Below are positions 29,360 to 40,200 of a DNA stretch of 64,000 bases, piece by piece. The translations under genes and the position numbers were made by a program. Origin of the DNA: Thalassomonas sp. RHCl1 (GTDB lineage Bacteria > Pseudomonadota > Gammaproteobacteria > Enterobacterales > Alteromonadaceae); assembly GCF_947387555.1 (NCBI RefSeq), contig NZ_CANDNZ010000001.1, positions 372,001-436,000 on the forward strand. Direction: 5' to 3'. The notes beneath the pieces were generated by a model. That model searched no databases, was not told where the DNA came from, and saw only the letters and a program-made list of their open reading frames with translations. Each line of letters starts with the position of its first letter. Position 1 is the first letter of the stretch.

Positions 29360-30173
29360 CATGCTTGATACCAATAAGCTCACCTTAAGCGAACATGTCT
29401 TTAATCAATTTAAAAGCCTGATGTTTAAAGAGTCCGGGGTGACGCTTAGCGATGAAAAGCAAGTCATGGTGAAAGCAAGGTTAGCGAAACGTTTGCGTCA
29501 ATTGCAGCTGAGTAGCTTTGAACAATATTTAAAATTGGTGAAATCCCCGGATAACCGCCAGGAAATACAGCATTTAATTGATGCCCTTACCACCAATGAG
29601 ACCAGTTTTTTCAGGGAAGCGCAGCACTTTGAATTTTTAGACCACCAGCTGACATCCTTTTCTGTTACTGTGCCGCTTAGGATCTGGAGTGCCGCCTGCT
29701 CTACCGGTGAAGAAGCGTATAGCCTGGCGATGACGGTTGCCGAAAACCGCTGCCATCCTGACTGGCAAATACTGGCGAGTGATATCAATACCCAGGTTTT
29801 GGCCAGCGCCGGGCTGGGCATGTATGACATGAGCCGGGCTTCCTCCATTCCCCGCAACTATCTGATCAAATATTGCCTTAAAGGCGTACGCAGCCAGGCC
29901 GGGCAATTATTGCTCAGTGAGCAGTTAAAACAGCATATACGTTTTATTTTATTGAATTTAGACGGTGAACTGCCGGAAATCGGCCAGTTCCATTTTATTT
30001 TTCTGCGTAATGTTTTGATTTATTTCAACGAAACCAAGAGAAAACAAATTATTGACAAAATTGTCGCTAAGTTAAGGCCGGGAGGGTATTTGTTTATCGG
30101 GCATTCGGAAAGCCTCAGGGGGATCACCGACCTTTTACGGCCGGTACAGGCAACCATTTATCAAAAATGTTAA
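29352..30173 (+). CDS. cheR: Chemotaxis protein methyltransferase CheR
   Basis: 273 residues from the ATG at 29352, which overlaps the cheW stop. The N-terminal helical domain contains VKARLAKRLRQLQL. The SAM-dependent methyltransferase domain shows ALTTNETSFFREAQHFEFL, IWSAACSTGEEAYSLAM (SAM-binding loop) and FIFLRNVLIYF. It methylates receptor glutamates, and the receptor encoded two genes upstream carries a plausible tether. A start at 29361 is an alternative. Confidence 0.95.
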   Translation: MSNMLDTNKLTLSEHVFNQFKSLMFKESGVTLSDEKQVMVKARLAKRLRQLQLSSFEQYLKLVKSPDNRQEIQHLIDALTTNETSFFREAQHFEFLDHQLTSFSVTVPLRIWSAACSTGEEAYSLAMTVAENRCHPDWQILASDINTQVLASAGLGMYDMSRASSIPRNYLIKYCLKGVRSQAGQLLLSEQLKQHIRFILLNLDGELPEIGQFHFIFLRNVLIYFNETKRKQIIDKIVAKLRPGGYLFIGHSESLRGITDLLRPVQATIYQKC

Positions 30174-30685
30174 TGATGCTTTACTTCGGTAATAAAGTGG
30201 TGCTCTTACCCGGTGATTTTTATTTTGGCGCACCGGATGAATATCAATATATACAAACCTTGCTTGGCAGTTGCGTTGCCTTAACTTTTTGGCATCCGGT
30301 AAAAAAAAACGGCGGTATGTGTCATTTTGTTATTCCAACGGATGTGAACCGGGAGCAGCAGGGAAAGGGGGCTTTGTTAAACGGACGTTATGGCGATCAG
30401 GCGATTAAGTTGTTTCAGCAGCATATTGCCTATGAGCAAGGTGACATACAGGAATACCGCCTGGGATTATACGGAGGCATGCAGGCGATAAAGGTGACTG
30501 AGGAAAGGGGCATGCAACAAATTGGGAAAATGAACCTGGATTTTGCCCTGGCGCAGATACGGGCGAATAACTGGTTGATTGCCCACAGCTATACCGCAGG
30601 TAAGGGAGCTTTAAAAATTCGGATGGATTTGGCGGATGGCCGGGTAGAGGTTGCGACGGTGGCACAACCAGAGGACCCGGCATAA
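30167..30685 (+). CDS. cheD: Chemoreceptor glutamine deamidase CheD
   Basis: 172 residues. Catalytic Cys36 in LLGSCVALTFW and His53 in GGMCHFVIPT are conserved, and the later HSYTAGKGALKIRMDL fits the family. CheD deamidates receptor glutamines to create methylation sites and, in some bacteria, is regulated by CheC or CheY. The start overlaps the end of cheR by 7 bp. A 132 bp gap with a short GC-rich hairpin separates it from cheB. Confidence 0.93.
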   Translation: MLMMLYFGNKVVLLPGDFYFGAPDEYQYIQTLLGSCVALTFWHPVKKNGGMCHFVIPTDVNREQQGKGALLNGRYGDQAIKLFQQHIAYEQGDIQEYRLGLYGGMQAIKVTEERGMQQIGKMNLDFALAQIRANNWLIAHSYTAGKGALKIRMDLADGRVEVATVAQPEDPA

Positions 30686-30817
30686 AGCCGGTATAGTTCA
30701 AGGGGAGCAAAAGCTGGCAAATGGGTTAGCTGCCTGGCCGGAGCCTGGGCTTCCGGGAAAAATAAAGTGCCTGTTGATATTAGCGGAAAAGGTGATTAGG
30801 GGTTATATGAGGTCAAA

Positions 30818-31900
30818 GTGTCGAAAATTAAGGTACTAATCGTTGATGATTCGGCCACGGTGAGAACTGTGATTGCCAATATTTTGTCTCAGGACCCTGA
30901 CATCGAAATCCTGGGGGCGGCAGCGAATCCTATTTTTGCCCAGCGTAAAATGGAAAAAAGCTGGCCCGATGTGATTATTCTCGATCTTGAAATGCCGGAA
31001 ATGGATGGTTTAACGTTTTTAAAACACATCATGTCTACCCGGCCTACCCCGGTGATTATTTGCTCGGCCCATGTGGAGTCAGGCGCCCGGGATGCTATCA
31101 AGGCCTTGTCTTTAGGTGCGGTGGAAGTGATCACTAAACCGGCGCTGGGAATCCAATCTTTTTTAACCGAAAATGCCCGGGGTTTTATCCGTTCGGTGAA
31201 AGCGGCCGCCTGTGCCAATACCAGCAAGTTAACCGCCAGTGTTGCCGTGGCCGGTGAGCAGGCGGCGGTCAAAAAACAGAGCGTCGGGGCCATTTTACCT
31301 TTAGCTAAACCATCGACAAAAGATATCGCCGGTTCCGGTATTAAACTGGTTGCCATTGGCAGTTCAACCGGCGGCACCATAGCTATTGAAAATATACTCA
31401 GTCAGCTAAACGATAATATCCCGGCAATACTGATTGTCCAGCATATGCCGGGGAAATTTACCCAGGCCTTTGCCAACCGGTTAAACAATATCTGCCGGCT
31501 GACGATCAAAGAAGCGCAAGACGGAGACAGGCTTAATAGCGGTTGTGTTTATATCTCTCCCGGTGACAGGCATATGTTATTAAAATATAAAGATAATCAG
31601 TATTATATTCAGTTAAAGGACGGTCCTTTGGTCAGCCGCCACAAGCCGTCTGTGGATGTGTTATTTCGCTCGGTTGCTTCTTGTGCCGGGAAAAATGCCC
31701 TGGGGATCATCCTCACGGGCATGGGCAATGACGGCGCACAAGGCATGCTGGAAATGCGCAGGGCCGGGGCCTCGACTCTGGCACAGGATGAAGGTAGCAG
31801 TATTATTTTTGGCATGCCAAAAGTCGCGTTGAAAAATGGCGGTGCGATGCGCGCCGTGAGCCTAGCGGATATTCCCGGTGTGATAAGTCAGTTTAAATAA
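30818..31900 (+). CDS. cheB: Chemotaxis response regulator protein-glutamate methylesterase CheB
   Basis: 360 residues from a GTG start. The receiver domain has Asp10-Asp11 and phospho-acceptor Asp56 in VIILDLEMPEMDG. A linker of ~60 residues leads to the methylesterase domain with the catalytic triad: Ser in AIGSSTGGT, His in VQHMPGKFT and Asp in LTGMGNDGA. It removes receptor methyl groups and completes the adaptation set with CheR and CheD. It is convergent with the next receptor gene, 21 bp apart. Confidence 0.95.
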   Translation: MSKIKVLIVDDSATVRTVIANILSQDPDIEILGAAANPIFAQRKMEKSWPDVIILDLEMPEMDGLTFLKHIMSTRPTPVIICSAHVESGARDAIKALSLGAVEVITKPALGIQSFLTENARGFIRSVKAAACANTSKLTASVAVAGEQAAVKKQSVGAILPLAKPSTKDIAGSGIKLVAIGSSTGGTIAIENILSQLNDNIPAILIVQHMPGKFTQAFANRLNNICRLTIKEAQDGDRLNSGCVYISPGDRHMLLKYKDNQYYIQLKDGPLVSRHKPSVDVLFRSVASCAGKNALGIILTGMGNDGAQGMLEMRRAGASTLAQDEGSSIIFGMPKVALKNGGAMRAVSLADIPGVISQFK

Positions 31901-31921
31901 TCGGCGTCTCCAACTTCGGCC

Positions 31922-33640
31922 TTAGACCTTAAACTGGCTTACCAGCTGTTCCAGCTGCCGGGATAATTGCAGTAAGTTTTCCCCGCATTTTACCGTGGCT
32001 TTTACCGCTTCCGTGGTGGTGGTGGAGGTATCGCTGATATCCACGACATTCTGGTTGATCTCATCGGCGACTATGCGTTGCTGCTCTGCGGAGGTGGCGA
32101 TGATGTTGTTTAAATCGTTGATCTCTCCGACCTGGTGGGCGATTTGCTGCAAGGAGCTTTCGGCATTTTCTGCCTGGTTGGCGACACTTTTTACCTCTTC
32201 ATTGCCTTTACCCATTAAGTTCACTGCCTGGGCGGTACGGGCCTGAAGGCTGGAGATCATAGTATCTATTTCTTCCGTCGATTCCTGGGTTCTTTGCGCC
32301 AGGGTCCTGACTTCATCGGCGACCACTGCAAATCCCCGTCCTGCTTCACCGGCCCGGGCGGCCTCAATGGCGGCGTTTAATGCCAGCAGGTTGGTTTGCT
32401 CGGAAATACCGCGGATCACGTCTAATACCCCGCCGATTTCCTTGCTGTATTTTTCCACCAGGGTGATGGAGTCGTTGGTATCATTAAACAGCGTGGCTAA
32501 CCCTTGGGTGGCGGCCACTGAGCTTTGTACCACTTCACGGCTTTCTTCGGCGGTGAGTTTGGCTGAGGCGGTGGACTTGCTGGCGGTTTCGGTATGTCCG
32601 GCCACTTCCTGCACCGTAGTCGCCATCTGGTTGATCGCTGCGGCAACCTGGTCGGTGGCTCTTTCCTGGGAGACCACGCCTTCCTGGGTTTCCTGCATTA
32701 AATCAACCAGGTAGTTGGTGGCATTTTCCATTTCATCACAGGCGGTTTTCACCTGCAAAATGATATCGGAAAACTGGGTCATCATTTCATTAAACGAACT
32801 GCCGGTGACCCCTATTTCATCCATGCTGACGATTTTAAACCTTTCCCTGAGATCTGAATTCAGCTGGATCCGCTCTACCGTGGTACGTAATCTCTGGATG
32901 GGATTACAGATCTCCCGCCTCAGTACGATACTAAAGGCGATACTGAGCAGGGTCGATAATATCAGGATCACTATGGTGATGTCCCACATGCTGGTATTTT
33001 CCGAGACTATGATATCGGAGGCCAGTTTGACCTTGTTGGCGGAATCGGCAACGGACTGCCCCGCCAGGGTGACTTGCTGGTTGGCTCTACTTAAAGTTTC
33101 ATCAACATTGGCGGTAAACTCCCGGACCAGGTAATCGACTTCCGAGGCGATAAGACGGGCGTCAGCCGTTAATGAATTACCCCGTACCCGGTTTTCATCA
33201 ACATAGGCATCAACGGCGTCGAGCATGGTTTGATAAAATAGCTCGGATTTTTCTTTGATTGTCTGGCTAAGGTTTTGGTCTATGCCTGCGAGTTTTTCTA
33301 ACTGGTTGTTGAGTTTTTGCTGGGAGAGCTCGGCATTTTCTTCCGCTTCATTTAGCCAGCTGACGGTCAGATCTAGCAGCCATACCCGCATATCGGTAAA
33401 ATGGCGGTCTACGGCAAGAATGACCATTTGTTCATTGACTGCCTGGCGCTGGTTTTGCAGTTGATTGCCCTGGTTGGTGACCGCCGTTATTTGCTGGCTC
33501 ACTAATCCCTGTTGCTCTTCTATGATGCCCGAAGTTGAATTGACAGTGATCAGGATATAGACAAAAGCTATGGTCACTAAAGCCGAAAAACCGCCACTGG
33601 AAAGATTGAGTTTAGTGGCGATAGTCATGTACTTAAACAT
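31922..33640 (-). CDS. Methyl-accepting chemotaxis protein with helical periplasmic domain
   Basis: 572 residues. A membrane segment at about 14-33 and another at about 222-242 bracket a ~190-residue periplasmic region rich in Gln and Leu, probably an all-helical sensor bundle. HAMP follows ([15 protein letters not shown]). The signalling tip [22 protein letters not shown], in two parts, is canonical. No CheR-tether pentapeptide is seen at the C-terminus ([11 protein letters not shown]). It starts 20 bp after the haem-protein gene, so the two are likely co-transcribed. Confidence 0.88.
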   Translation of the reverse strand: MFKYMTIATKLNLSSGGFSALVTIAFVYILITVNSTSGIIEEQQGLVSQQITAVTNQGNQLQNQRQAVNEQMVILAVDRHFTDMRVWLLDLTVSWLNEAEENAELSQQKLNNQLEKLAGIDQNLSQTIKEKSELFYQTMLDAVDAYVDENRVRGNSLTADARLIASEVDYLVREFTANVDETLSRANQQVTLAGQSVADSANKVKLASDIIVSENTSMWDITIVILILSTLLSIAFSIVLRREICNPIQRLRTTVERIQLNSDLRERFKIVSMDEIGVTGSSFNEMMTQFSDIILQVKTACDEMENATNYLVDLMQETQEGVVSQERATDQVAAAINQMATTVQEVAGHTETASKSTASAKLTAEESREVVQSSVAATQGLATLFNDTNDSITLVEKYSKEIGGVLDVIRGISEQTNLLALNAAIEAARAGEAGRGFAVVADEVRTLAQRTQESTEEIDTMISSLQARTAQAVNLMGKGNEEVKSVANQAENAESSLQQIAHQVGEINDLNNIIATSAEQQRIVADEINQNVVDISDTSTTTTEAVKATVKCGENLLQLSRQLEQLVSQFKV

Positions 33641-33660
33641 TTGAGCTCTCCGTTAATCCG

Positions 33661-34395
33661 TTAATGAAATATGGTCAGACTAATGGCTCCGCCCAATTCA
33701 TTTAATACCCCGCCTTCTTTTTTGCCGCCGGTGATATCCCGCTCCCCTTTAGGGGTGCCGTGACAGCCCAGGCAGGAAGGCCCGTAATATTCGGGTAAAA
33801 TAAAACGGAAAGCACTTTTTCCTTTTACCTTAGTATCTTCAAAAAAGGACTTGCCTTTTTCATAATCCGGACTTTTAAAAATGGTTTCTACAACATTATG
33901 CTCCCATTTATCCGGGCGGTTGGCCCGGTTTCTGACGTATTTTTTCGGGGCGGTGAGCTTGATGTTCATTTTACCTTTCATGTCCAGACTAAACGTTGTG
34001 GCGACCTGGCGGGCAAAGATGGCGGGCAAGAAGCCTTTTAAGCCGGTGCCTTTTTCATTGATCAGATCCTGATTGTCATCCATCACTTTTTTCACGGCAT
34101 TAAGCATTGCCGCCTGTGCCTGGGTCATTTTGGCTTTAGTGATGGTTTTTCCGGTCGCCTTTTGATAATTTTCCAGGGTTTTATCTGCTACTACCTCTCC
34201 GGATAAACCTTTATCACCGATGGCGGCATTGTTGATATGACCCTGATTATCGGAGATCACCTTTCTGGCAGCCCGATATAGTGTGGTCAGTTCTTCACTT
34301 ATTTCGACATTGGTGGCGGCATATAGCGGCCCGGGGGTAACAAAGATTAGCAGGGGTAGACATAGCAGGATCCTGGCAATAAGGGCATTCATCAT
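33661..34395 (-). CDS. Secreted c-type haem protein with Tll0287-like (DUF3365) domain
   Basis: 244 residues with a signal peptide (ILLCLPLLIFVTPGPLYA). The mature protein carries one CxxCH haem c motif (CLGCHGTPKGERD) near residue 215 and the surrounding YYGPSCLGCHG context of the Tll0287-like/DUF3365 family. That domain is known as a periplasmic sensor module in kinases and chemoreceptors. Here it is a free-standing protein upstream of a chemoreceptor gene. It is inferred to present redox state or a small ligand to the receptor. Confidence 0.8.
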   Translation of the reverse strand: MMNALIARILLCLPLLIFVTPGPLYAATNVEISEELTTLYRAARKVISDNQGHINNAAIGDKGLSGEVVADKTLENYQKATGKTITKAKMTQAQAAMLNAVKKVMDDNQDLINEKGTGLKGFLPAIFARQVATTFSLDMKGKMNIKLTAPKKYVRNRANRPDKWEHNVVETIFKSPDYEKGKSFFEDTKVKGKSAFRFILPEYYGPSCLGCHGTPKGERDITGGKKEGGVLNELGGAISLTIFH

Positions 34396-34626
34396 CTCTC
34401 TCCATAAGATAAGTTAAAGAGTAAAAGCTATTATAAAATGAGTGGTTTTTGTTACTTAGGCATCCGAATTTTTCTGTACTCATAAATGTGGTAAACAATG
34501 CACTTTCTGTCAAATTTTGCATGAAAAAATAAATGGCTTGTGCCTGTCTTTTAAAACGCAGGCGGCTAATATTAATGCCAGATGTATCAGTGCTGGATGG
34601 TGAGAAAAATACCCTGCTTGCTTCCA
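34396..34626. other. Intergenic region between the haem-protein gene and rhlE (no gene seen)
   Basis: About 315 bp of AT-rich divergent spacer. I see no credible reading frame with a ribosome-binding site. The right end holds the probable rhlE promoter, listed separately. Confidence 0.45.
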
Positions 34627-34655
34627 TTGCCCTGACCGGTTAAATCCGGTATGCT
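34627..34655 (+). promoter_or_regulatory. Probable sigma-70 promoter of rhlE
   Basis: TTGCCC, a 17 bp spacer and TATGCT, 55 bp upstream of the rhlE ATG. Both hexamers are only fair matches to the consensus. Confidence 0.4.
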
Positions 34656-34710
34656 GCACCGCCGCTGATCCGGCACTAATAACAGAGCCAACGCAACAAG
34701 AGACATATCT

Positions 34711-36087
34711 ATGAGTTTTTCCTCACTGGGCTTATCAGACCCTATCCTTAAAGCAGTCACGGAACAAGGTTATGAGACGCCGTCTCCGATACAGCAACAG
34801 GCGATCCCTGCGGTTATCCAGGGCAAGGATGTTATGGCCGCAGCACAAACCGGTACCGGCAAAACGGCGGGGTTCACCTTGCCTTTGCTGCAAAGATTAG
34901 CTCAAGGGCAGCAAGTTAAGGCCAATAATGTCCGTGCCCTGGTGTTAACCCCGACCCGGGAGTTGGCGGCCCAGGTCAGTGACAGCATCAGTACTTATGG
35001 CAAATACCTGCCGCTGCGCTCAACCGTGGTTTTTGGCGGGGTGAAAATCAACCCGCAAATGATGCGCCTGCGCCAGGGGGTTGATATCCTGGTGGCCACC
35101 CCGGGGCGCTTACTGGATTTGTATAACCAAAATGCCGTCCGTTTCAGCCAGCTTGAAGTGTTGATTTTAGACGAAGCCGACCGCATGCTGGATATGGGCT
35201 TTATCCGCGATATTAAAAAAATACTGGCCCTGTTACCCAAACAAAGACAGAACCTGCTGTTTTCTGCGACTTTTTCCGATGAAATTCGTGAGCTGGCCAA
35301 GGGGTTGGTGCATAGCCCGGTAGAAATTTCCGTTACCCCGCGCAATACCACGGCAGAAAAAATTACCCAGTGGATCTCTGCGGTAGATAAAAAGCGCAAG
35401 CCGGCCCTGCTGACCCATTTAATTAAAGAAAATCAATGGCAACAGGTACTGGTATTTACCAAAACCAAACACGGCGCCAATAAGTTAACCCGACATTTGG
35501 AAGCCGAAGGCATTAAGGCGGCGGCGATCCATGGTAACAAGAGCCAGGGCGCGAGAACAAAGGCCTTGGCGGCTTTTAAGGATAAGAGTATTGAGGTGCT
35601 GGTAGCAACAGATATTGCCGCCCGTGGCATAGATATCGATTTACTGCCCCAGGTGGTTAATTTTGAGTTACCCAATGTGCCTGAAGATTATGTTCACCGC
35701 ATTGGCCGCACCGGGCGGGCGGGCGGCAGCGGGCAGGCGGTTTCCCTGGTGTGCGCCGACGAGCATAAGTTATTATGCGATATCGAACGTTTGATCCAGC
35801 AAATCATTCCCCGTAAGGAAATTGACGGTTATGTGCCGGTTAATGAACTGCCGGAGTCCCGGCCGCTGCGTCCCAATAAACCGAAAAAGCCGAAAAAACC
35901 GAAAAAACCTAAGGTTGAACATAAAGACGGGCAAAGATCCGGTGAAAATGCCCGGGGGCATAAACCTGCAGGCAGGCATGGCGATAAAAACTCTGCGAAT
36001 CGCAGGTCTTCCACTAACCGGAACAGGCGCCCGGCAAATAGTGGCAATGGCAATAAGTCGGGTGGTAACCAGCGCAAACCGGCTTAA
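34711..36087 (+). CDS. rhlE: DEAD-box ATP-dependent RNA helicase RhlE
   Basis: 458 residues. The Q motif is followed by [12 protein letters not shown] (Walker A), [20 protein letters not shown] (DEAD), SATFS, and the helicase C motifs [12 protein letters not shown] and [10 protein letters not shown]. The C-terminal ~80 residues are basic and low-complexity, including a repeated KKP tract. Such tails bind RNA nonspecifically. RhlE proteins act in ribosome assembly and cold adaptation. The N-terminal [14 protein letters not shown] matches the RhlE subfamily. Confidence 0.92.
   Translation: MSFSSLGLSDPILKAVTEQGYETPSPIQQQAIPAVIQGKDVMAAAQTGTGKTAGFTLPLLQRLAQGQQVKANNVRALVLTPTRELAAQVSDSISTYGKYLPLRSTVVFGGVKINPQMMRLRQGVDILVATPGRLLDLYNQNAVRFSQLEVLILDEADRMLDMGFIRDIKKILALLPKQRQNLLFSATFSDEIRELAKGLVHSPVEISVTPRNTTAEKITQWISAVDKKRKPALLTHLIKENQWQQVLVFTKTKHGANKLTRHLEAEGIKAAAIHGNKSQGARTKALAAFKDKSIEVLVATDIAARGIDIDLLPQVVNFELPNVPEDYVHRIGRTGRAGGSGQAVSLVCADEHKLLCDIERLIQQIIPRKEIDGYVPVNELPESRPLRPNKPKKPKKPKKPKVEHKDGQRSGENARGHKPAGRHGDKNSANRRSSTNRNRRPANSGNGNKSGGNQRKPA
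35872..35912 (+). repeat. 9-bp tandem repeat coding for KKP units in RhlE
   Basis: Near-identical 9-bp units of the form CCGAAAAAR occur about three to four times in a row and encode the lysine-proline tract [12 protein letters not shown]. Unit number may vary by replication slippage without changing the frame. Confidence 0.6.
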
Positions 36088-36195
36088 CGGCTGATAAACA
36101 GGCGTTAAGCGCAGGCAGTGCCGGTCCGGCGGGGATGGCTATACCAGCTTGTCTGGCTGTTGCTGCCTGATGTCGCTGATTAAGGCAAGTTTGCT

Positions 36196-36993
36196 TTAAC
36201 TTGCCGATAAATAACCTAAATTTTTCAGGTAATCTTCATTAAAAGTATCAACAACATCCCCGATCACGATTAAGGTCGGGGGCTTGATGTTATGGGCGGC
36301 AACCAGCTTGCTCAATTGGCTGAGCTGCCCCCGGATCACTTGTTGATCCGCCTGGGTGCCTTTTCTGATCAGGGCGGCTGGGGTTGATGGCACCCGGCCG
36401 GCATCAATCAGCTTATCGGCAATAATATCCAGGCTTTTTACTCCCATATAAAATACCAGGGTTTGTTTGGCATCATTAAGGATCTGCCAGGGCAGGTCGA
36501 GTTCGCCGCTTTGTTGTAAATGCCCGGTAATAAAGGTACAGCTTTGGGCAACCTGGCGATGGGTGAGGGGAATGCCGACATAGCTGGTACAGGCTGAAGC
36601 CGCCGTGAGCCCGGGAACGACATGAACCGCGACCTGGTGTTCAAGCAGGTATAGGGCTTCTTCGCCGCCACGGCCAAAGACAAAGGGATCGCCTCCTTTG
36701 AGGCGGACAACTTTTTTCCCCCGGCGGGCATGTTGCACCAGCAAATCATTGATGCCTTCCTGCGGTACCCTGTGGTCCGCCTGCTTTTTACCGACATAGA
36801 CCTTCTCGCATTGGCGGGGCAGCAGGGCCATAATCGCTTCGCTGACCAGGCGATCATAAATAACCACTTCCGCCTGCTGGATAAAACGGTAAGCCTGCAG
36901 GGTAAGCAGATCCGGATCTCCCGGACCAGCGCCCACTAAGGCAACTTCACCGGCTAAAAAGGGCTGTTTATCGGGATTTAAGCTGTTGATCAT
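36196..36993 (-). CDS. cobA: Uroporphyrinogen-III C-methyltransferase
   Basis: 266 residues; SAM-dependent methylation of uroporphyrinogen III to precorrin-2, the first committed step to sirohaem or cobalamin. VALVGAGPGDPDLLTL, YDRLVS, VRLKGGDPFVFGRGGEE and VPGLTAASA are the family motifs. It is the stand-alone form without the CysG dehydrogenase/ferrochelatase domain. The ATG at 36993 is preceded by GGAG; an ATG at 37014 would add seven residues. It is convergent with rhlE. Confidence 0.93.
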   Translation of the reverse strand: MINSLNPDKQPFLAGEVALVGAGPGDPDLLTLQAYRFIQQAEVVIYDRLVSEAIMALLPRQCEKVYVGKKQADHRVPQEGINDLLVQHARRGKKVVRLKGGDPFVFGRGGEEALYLLEHQVAVHVVPGLTAASACTSYVGIPLTHRQVAQSCTFITGHLQQSGELDLPWQILNDAKQTLVFYMGVKSLDIIADKLIDAGRVPSTPAALIRKGTQADQQVIRGQLSQLSKLVAAHNIKPPTLIVIGDVVDTFNEDYLKNLGYLSAS

Positions 36994-37257
36994 GAGTGCT
37001 CCAGCGCAGGTCATGCATTTTTAAGGGGGAAAAATGCTACTTCAGCGGCTATTTTAGCGTGTTTTATGTATAACATACTAGTTCACTATTTTGATTTGTT
37101 ATTCTAAATGGTTATATGTGGTGATGGCTATAGTGCGTTAGCTGCTATTGGGCGAAAGTCCGCTCTGGCGGATGAACAGGGGAAGTAAATCGTTTTTTAC
37201 CGGCGAGCCGTGCAGTTTCTTAATCCGGCTTATTGCCAGGCGGCAGGGAGGCTGTAG

Positions 37258-40200
37258 CTATGCTAGCGGCCGGCTATGCCTGCCCAATTGCAATAAACTG
37301 GGCAAAAACAGCAGGGTAAACAGGGTACTGATACTCATACCGCCGACGATAACGGCGGCAATACCGCGATAAAGCTCTGCGCCGGCGCCGGGGATCAATA
37401 ATAACGGCAGCATGCCGCAAATACTGGTTAAGGTACTCATTAATATCGGGCGCAGCCGCAAACGCACCGCCTGCTCTACCGCCTTGCGGCGGCTCAGGCC
37501 CTCTTCTTCGCCGCTGCGGGTCTGATAGACCAGTAAAATGGCATTATTGACCACCAGGCCCAGCAAGATCACGAAACCTATCATGGTTAATAAATCCAGT
37601 GGCTGAAAGATCACCAGATTCGTTAGCTGTAACAACCCCAGGCCGCCGACGGTGGCCAGCGGTATGGTCAGCACCACTAGCAAGCTGTCTTTGAAGGATT
37701 TAAATAATGCGGACATTAACAAATAAAGAATAAGTAATGCCAGGAGAAAACTCTGGCTCATATTCGCCAGGGCCTCGGTGAGGGCTTCGGCGCTGCCGCG
37801 AAAAGCGATAGCGCCATTGTTACTCAGGCGGGCCAGTATTGTCGGCTCTGCCCGGCTTTTGAGTTTGGCAATGGTTTCTTCCAGGCTTAAATTAGCCGGG
37901 GGGGTAACCTGCAGGGTAATGGTGCGCTTGCGGTCGATACGGCGGATAGAGCTCGGGCCGGCGGTACGCTCGAGTTCAACCAGTTCCGCCACAGGTTGTA
38001 TGCCTGCCTCTGGTGTAAATAAAGGGAGCGCGGCCAATTCTTCCGGTGTTTGCCATTGCTCTGCGCGTAAAAAGACATTTAAGCGTTTTTGACCGTTAAA
38101 AAAGTCCCCGACATACAGGCCTGTGCCCAGGGCACGTGAAATTGCCGATACCTGTTGTCGGGTCCAGCCGGCTTCTGCCACCCTGCGTTCATCGGGGATC
38201 AGGCGAAGTTCAGGCTCCGCCAGGGTTAACCCCGGCACCGGCCTGATTTGCGCCCCGGGTAAAGTTTCATTAATAACGCGATAACCAATACGTGCCGCCT
38301 GTAATAATTCATCCACCTGGTTGCCCTGAATATCGATATCTATGCGCCGGCCACCGCCGAGATTGCGAAATAACTGGGCTTGCGTGGCAAAAGCCAGGGT
38401 ATCGGGAAAACCGGCGAGCAATTCGCTATTGACGATTTGTACGATTTTCTGAATGTCGTCGGCATTTTCCCCACGCCCGCCCATAAAGCCGAAGCTGCCG
38501 AAAAAACCCATCCAGGTATGGGCAATTTTTGGCTGCTTCTCTCCTTTAAGGTAGGGCATCAGCCTCTGGTTTACTTTATCGCTAAGCTCGATACGGGCTG
38601 CCGGGTAACTCAGACCCGGCGGTGGCATGATAAAGGCCTGAAACTGGTTTTGGTTGCCTTTGGGCAGGTAATCAACTTTCGGGAAGATCAGGTAGCTGCC
38701 GGCGACGGAAAAAAGTAATAACCCGAAAATCCAGCCATAACGCCTGGCCGGGGTGGCGGTGAGTAACATTATGCTCTGGGTGATATGATGCCACCAGTGA
38801 CTATGGGGATCTGATGTTGATACCCGGGTCAGTAATTTTCGTGCGGCGCTCGGTAAAACCGTGACGGCAATTATCAGGGAAGCAGAGATAGCCACGGCTA
38901 TGGTAATGGCCAGATCGGCAAACAGCTGGCCCGAGACTTCCTCGAGAAAGGCGATTGGCAGGAAAATGGCTATTGTGGTTGCAGTGGAGGCAAGCAAGGC
39001 GCCCCAGACCTGGCTAGCCCCTTGCAATGAGGCTTTTTCAGGGGGCAGTCCCTGCTCCCGTAAACGCACGATATTTTCCAGCACCACGATGGCGGCATCG
39101 AGGACCATGCCGACGGCAAAAGCCAGCCCCGCCATGGAAATAATATTCAGGCTGCGGCCGCTGGCATACATGACGATAACCGTAATGATGATGGAGATGG
39201 GAATTGCGACAGCGACGATCAAGGTGGCGCGAAATTTACGCAAAAACCACCACAGGACGCTGATGGCGAGCAGGATCCCCAGCAGCAGGTTATTCTGTAC
39301 TAAGGTCATAGAGCGGCCGATATAGATACTTTCATCATACATCTGAATAAGTTCCAGGCCTGCTTGTTTCAGGGGCCCCCGGTTGAGCTCCGTTTTTGCC
39401 GCTTTAAGGCCATGCATGACTTTAATGACATTAACCCCTTGTTCCACCTGGGCATTCATGGCTATTGCCGGTTCGCCGTTCAGGGTCAATATCCCGGTCC
39501 TGTCGGCGAAAGTCATCTCAACCCTGGCGACATCCCTGAGCAGCACCGGGCGGCCGTCACGCCATTCCAGTACCATTTCTTCCAGCTGTTTAATGCCGTA
39601 CTTTCCGGAAAACCTCAGGGTGTATTTTCGCCTGCCGACGTCATTAAAGCCGCCTGAGCTGTCGGTATTACCGGCTAACTTTTGTGCCAGCTCTGGTATG
39701 TTTAACCCTAAAGCCGCTGTTTTATAGGGATTAAAAGAGATTCTTAATTCGCTGGACAGGCCGCCGAAGGCATTGGTTTGCGAAATGCCGGCAACCCGCT
39801 CCAGTCGTGTCTGGATCACTTCTTCGACATAATCCTGGTAAAAAGAGATATCCCGGTTATTGCCGGGCAGGGGCTTGAGGGCAAACCAGGCAATAGCGGT
39901 AAAAGTACTGCTGCCGCCGACGGCAATGATAGGCTCATCGGCATCCGGGGGATAGCTGGGGACCTGGTTTAAGGCATTCATCACATCGATTAATGCCCGC
40001 TCCAGGTTGACGCCGGTACGATAGCGCAAGGTGATACTGCCCCGGCCCTGGCCGGAGTCGGATTCAAGGGAAACCAGGCTTTGCAGGCCTTTTAATACAT
40101 CTTCCTGGCGCTCGATGATCTCTGCTTCCATTTCTTCCGGCGCGGCGCTGCGCCAGTTGGTGGAGATGGTGATCATGGGCTGGCTGATATCCGGGGTCAG

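Noticed and set aside
30651-30839. 62-codon frame between cheD and cheB
   Set aside because: It overlaps both genes, has a basic low-complexity product and no known family; more likely chance.
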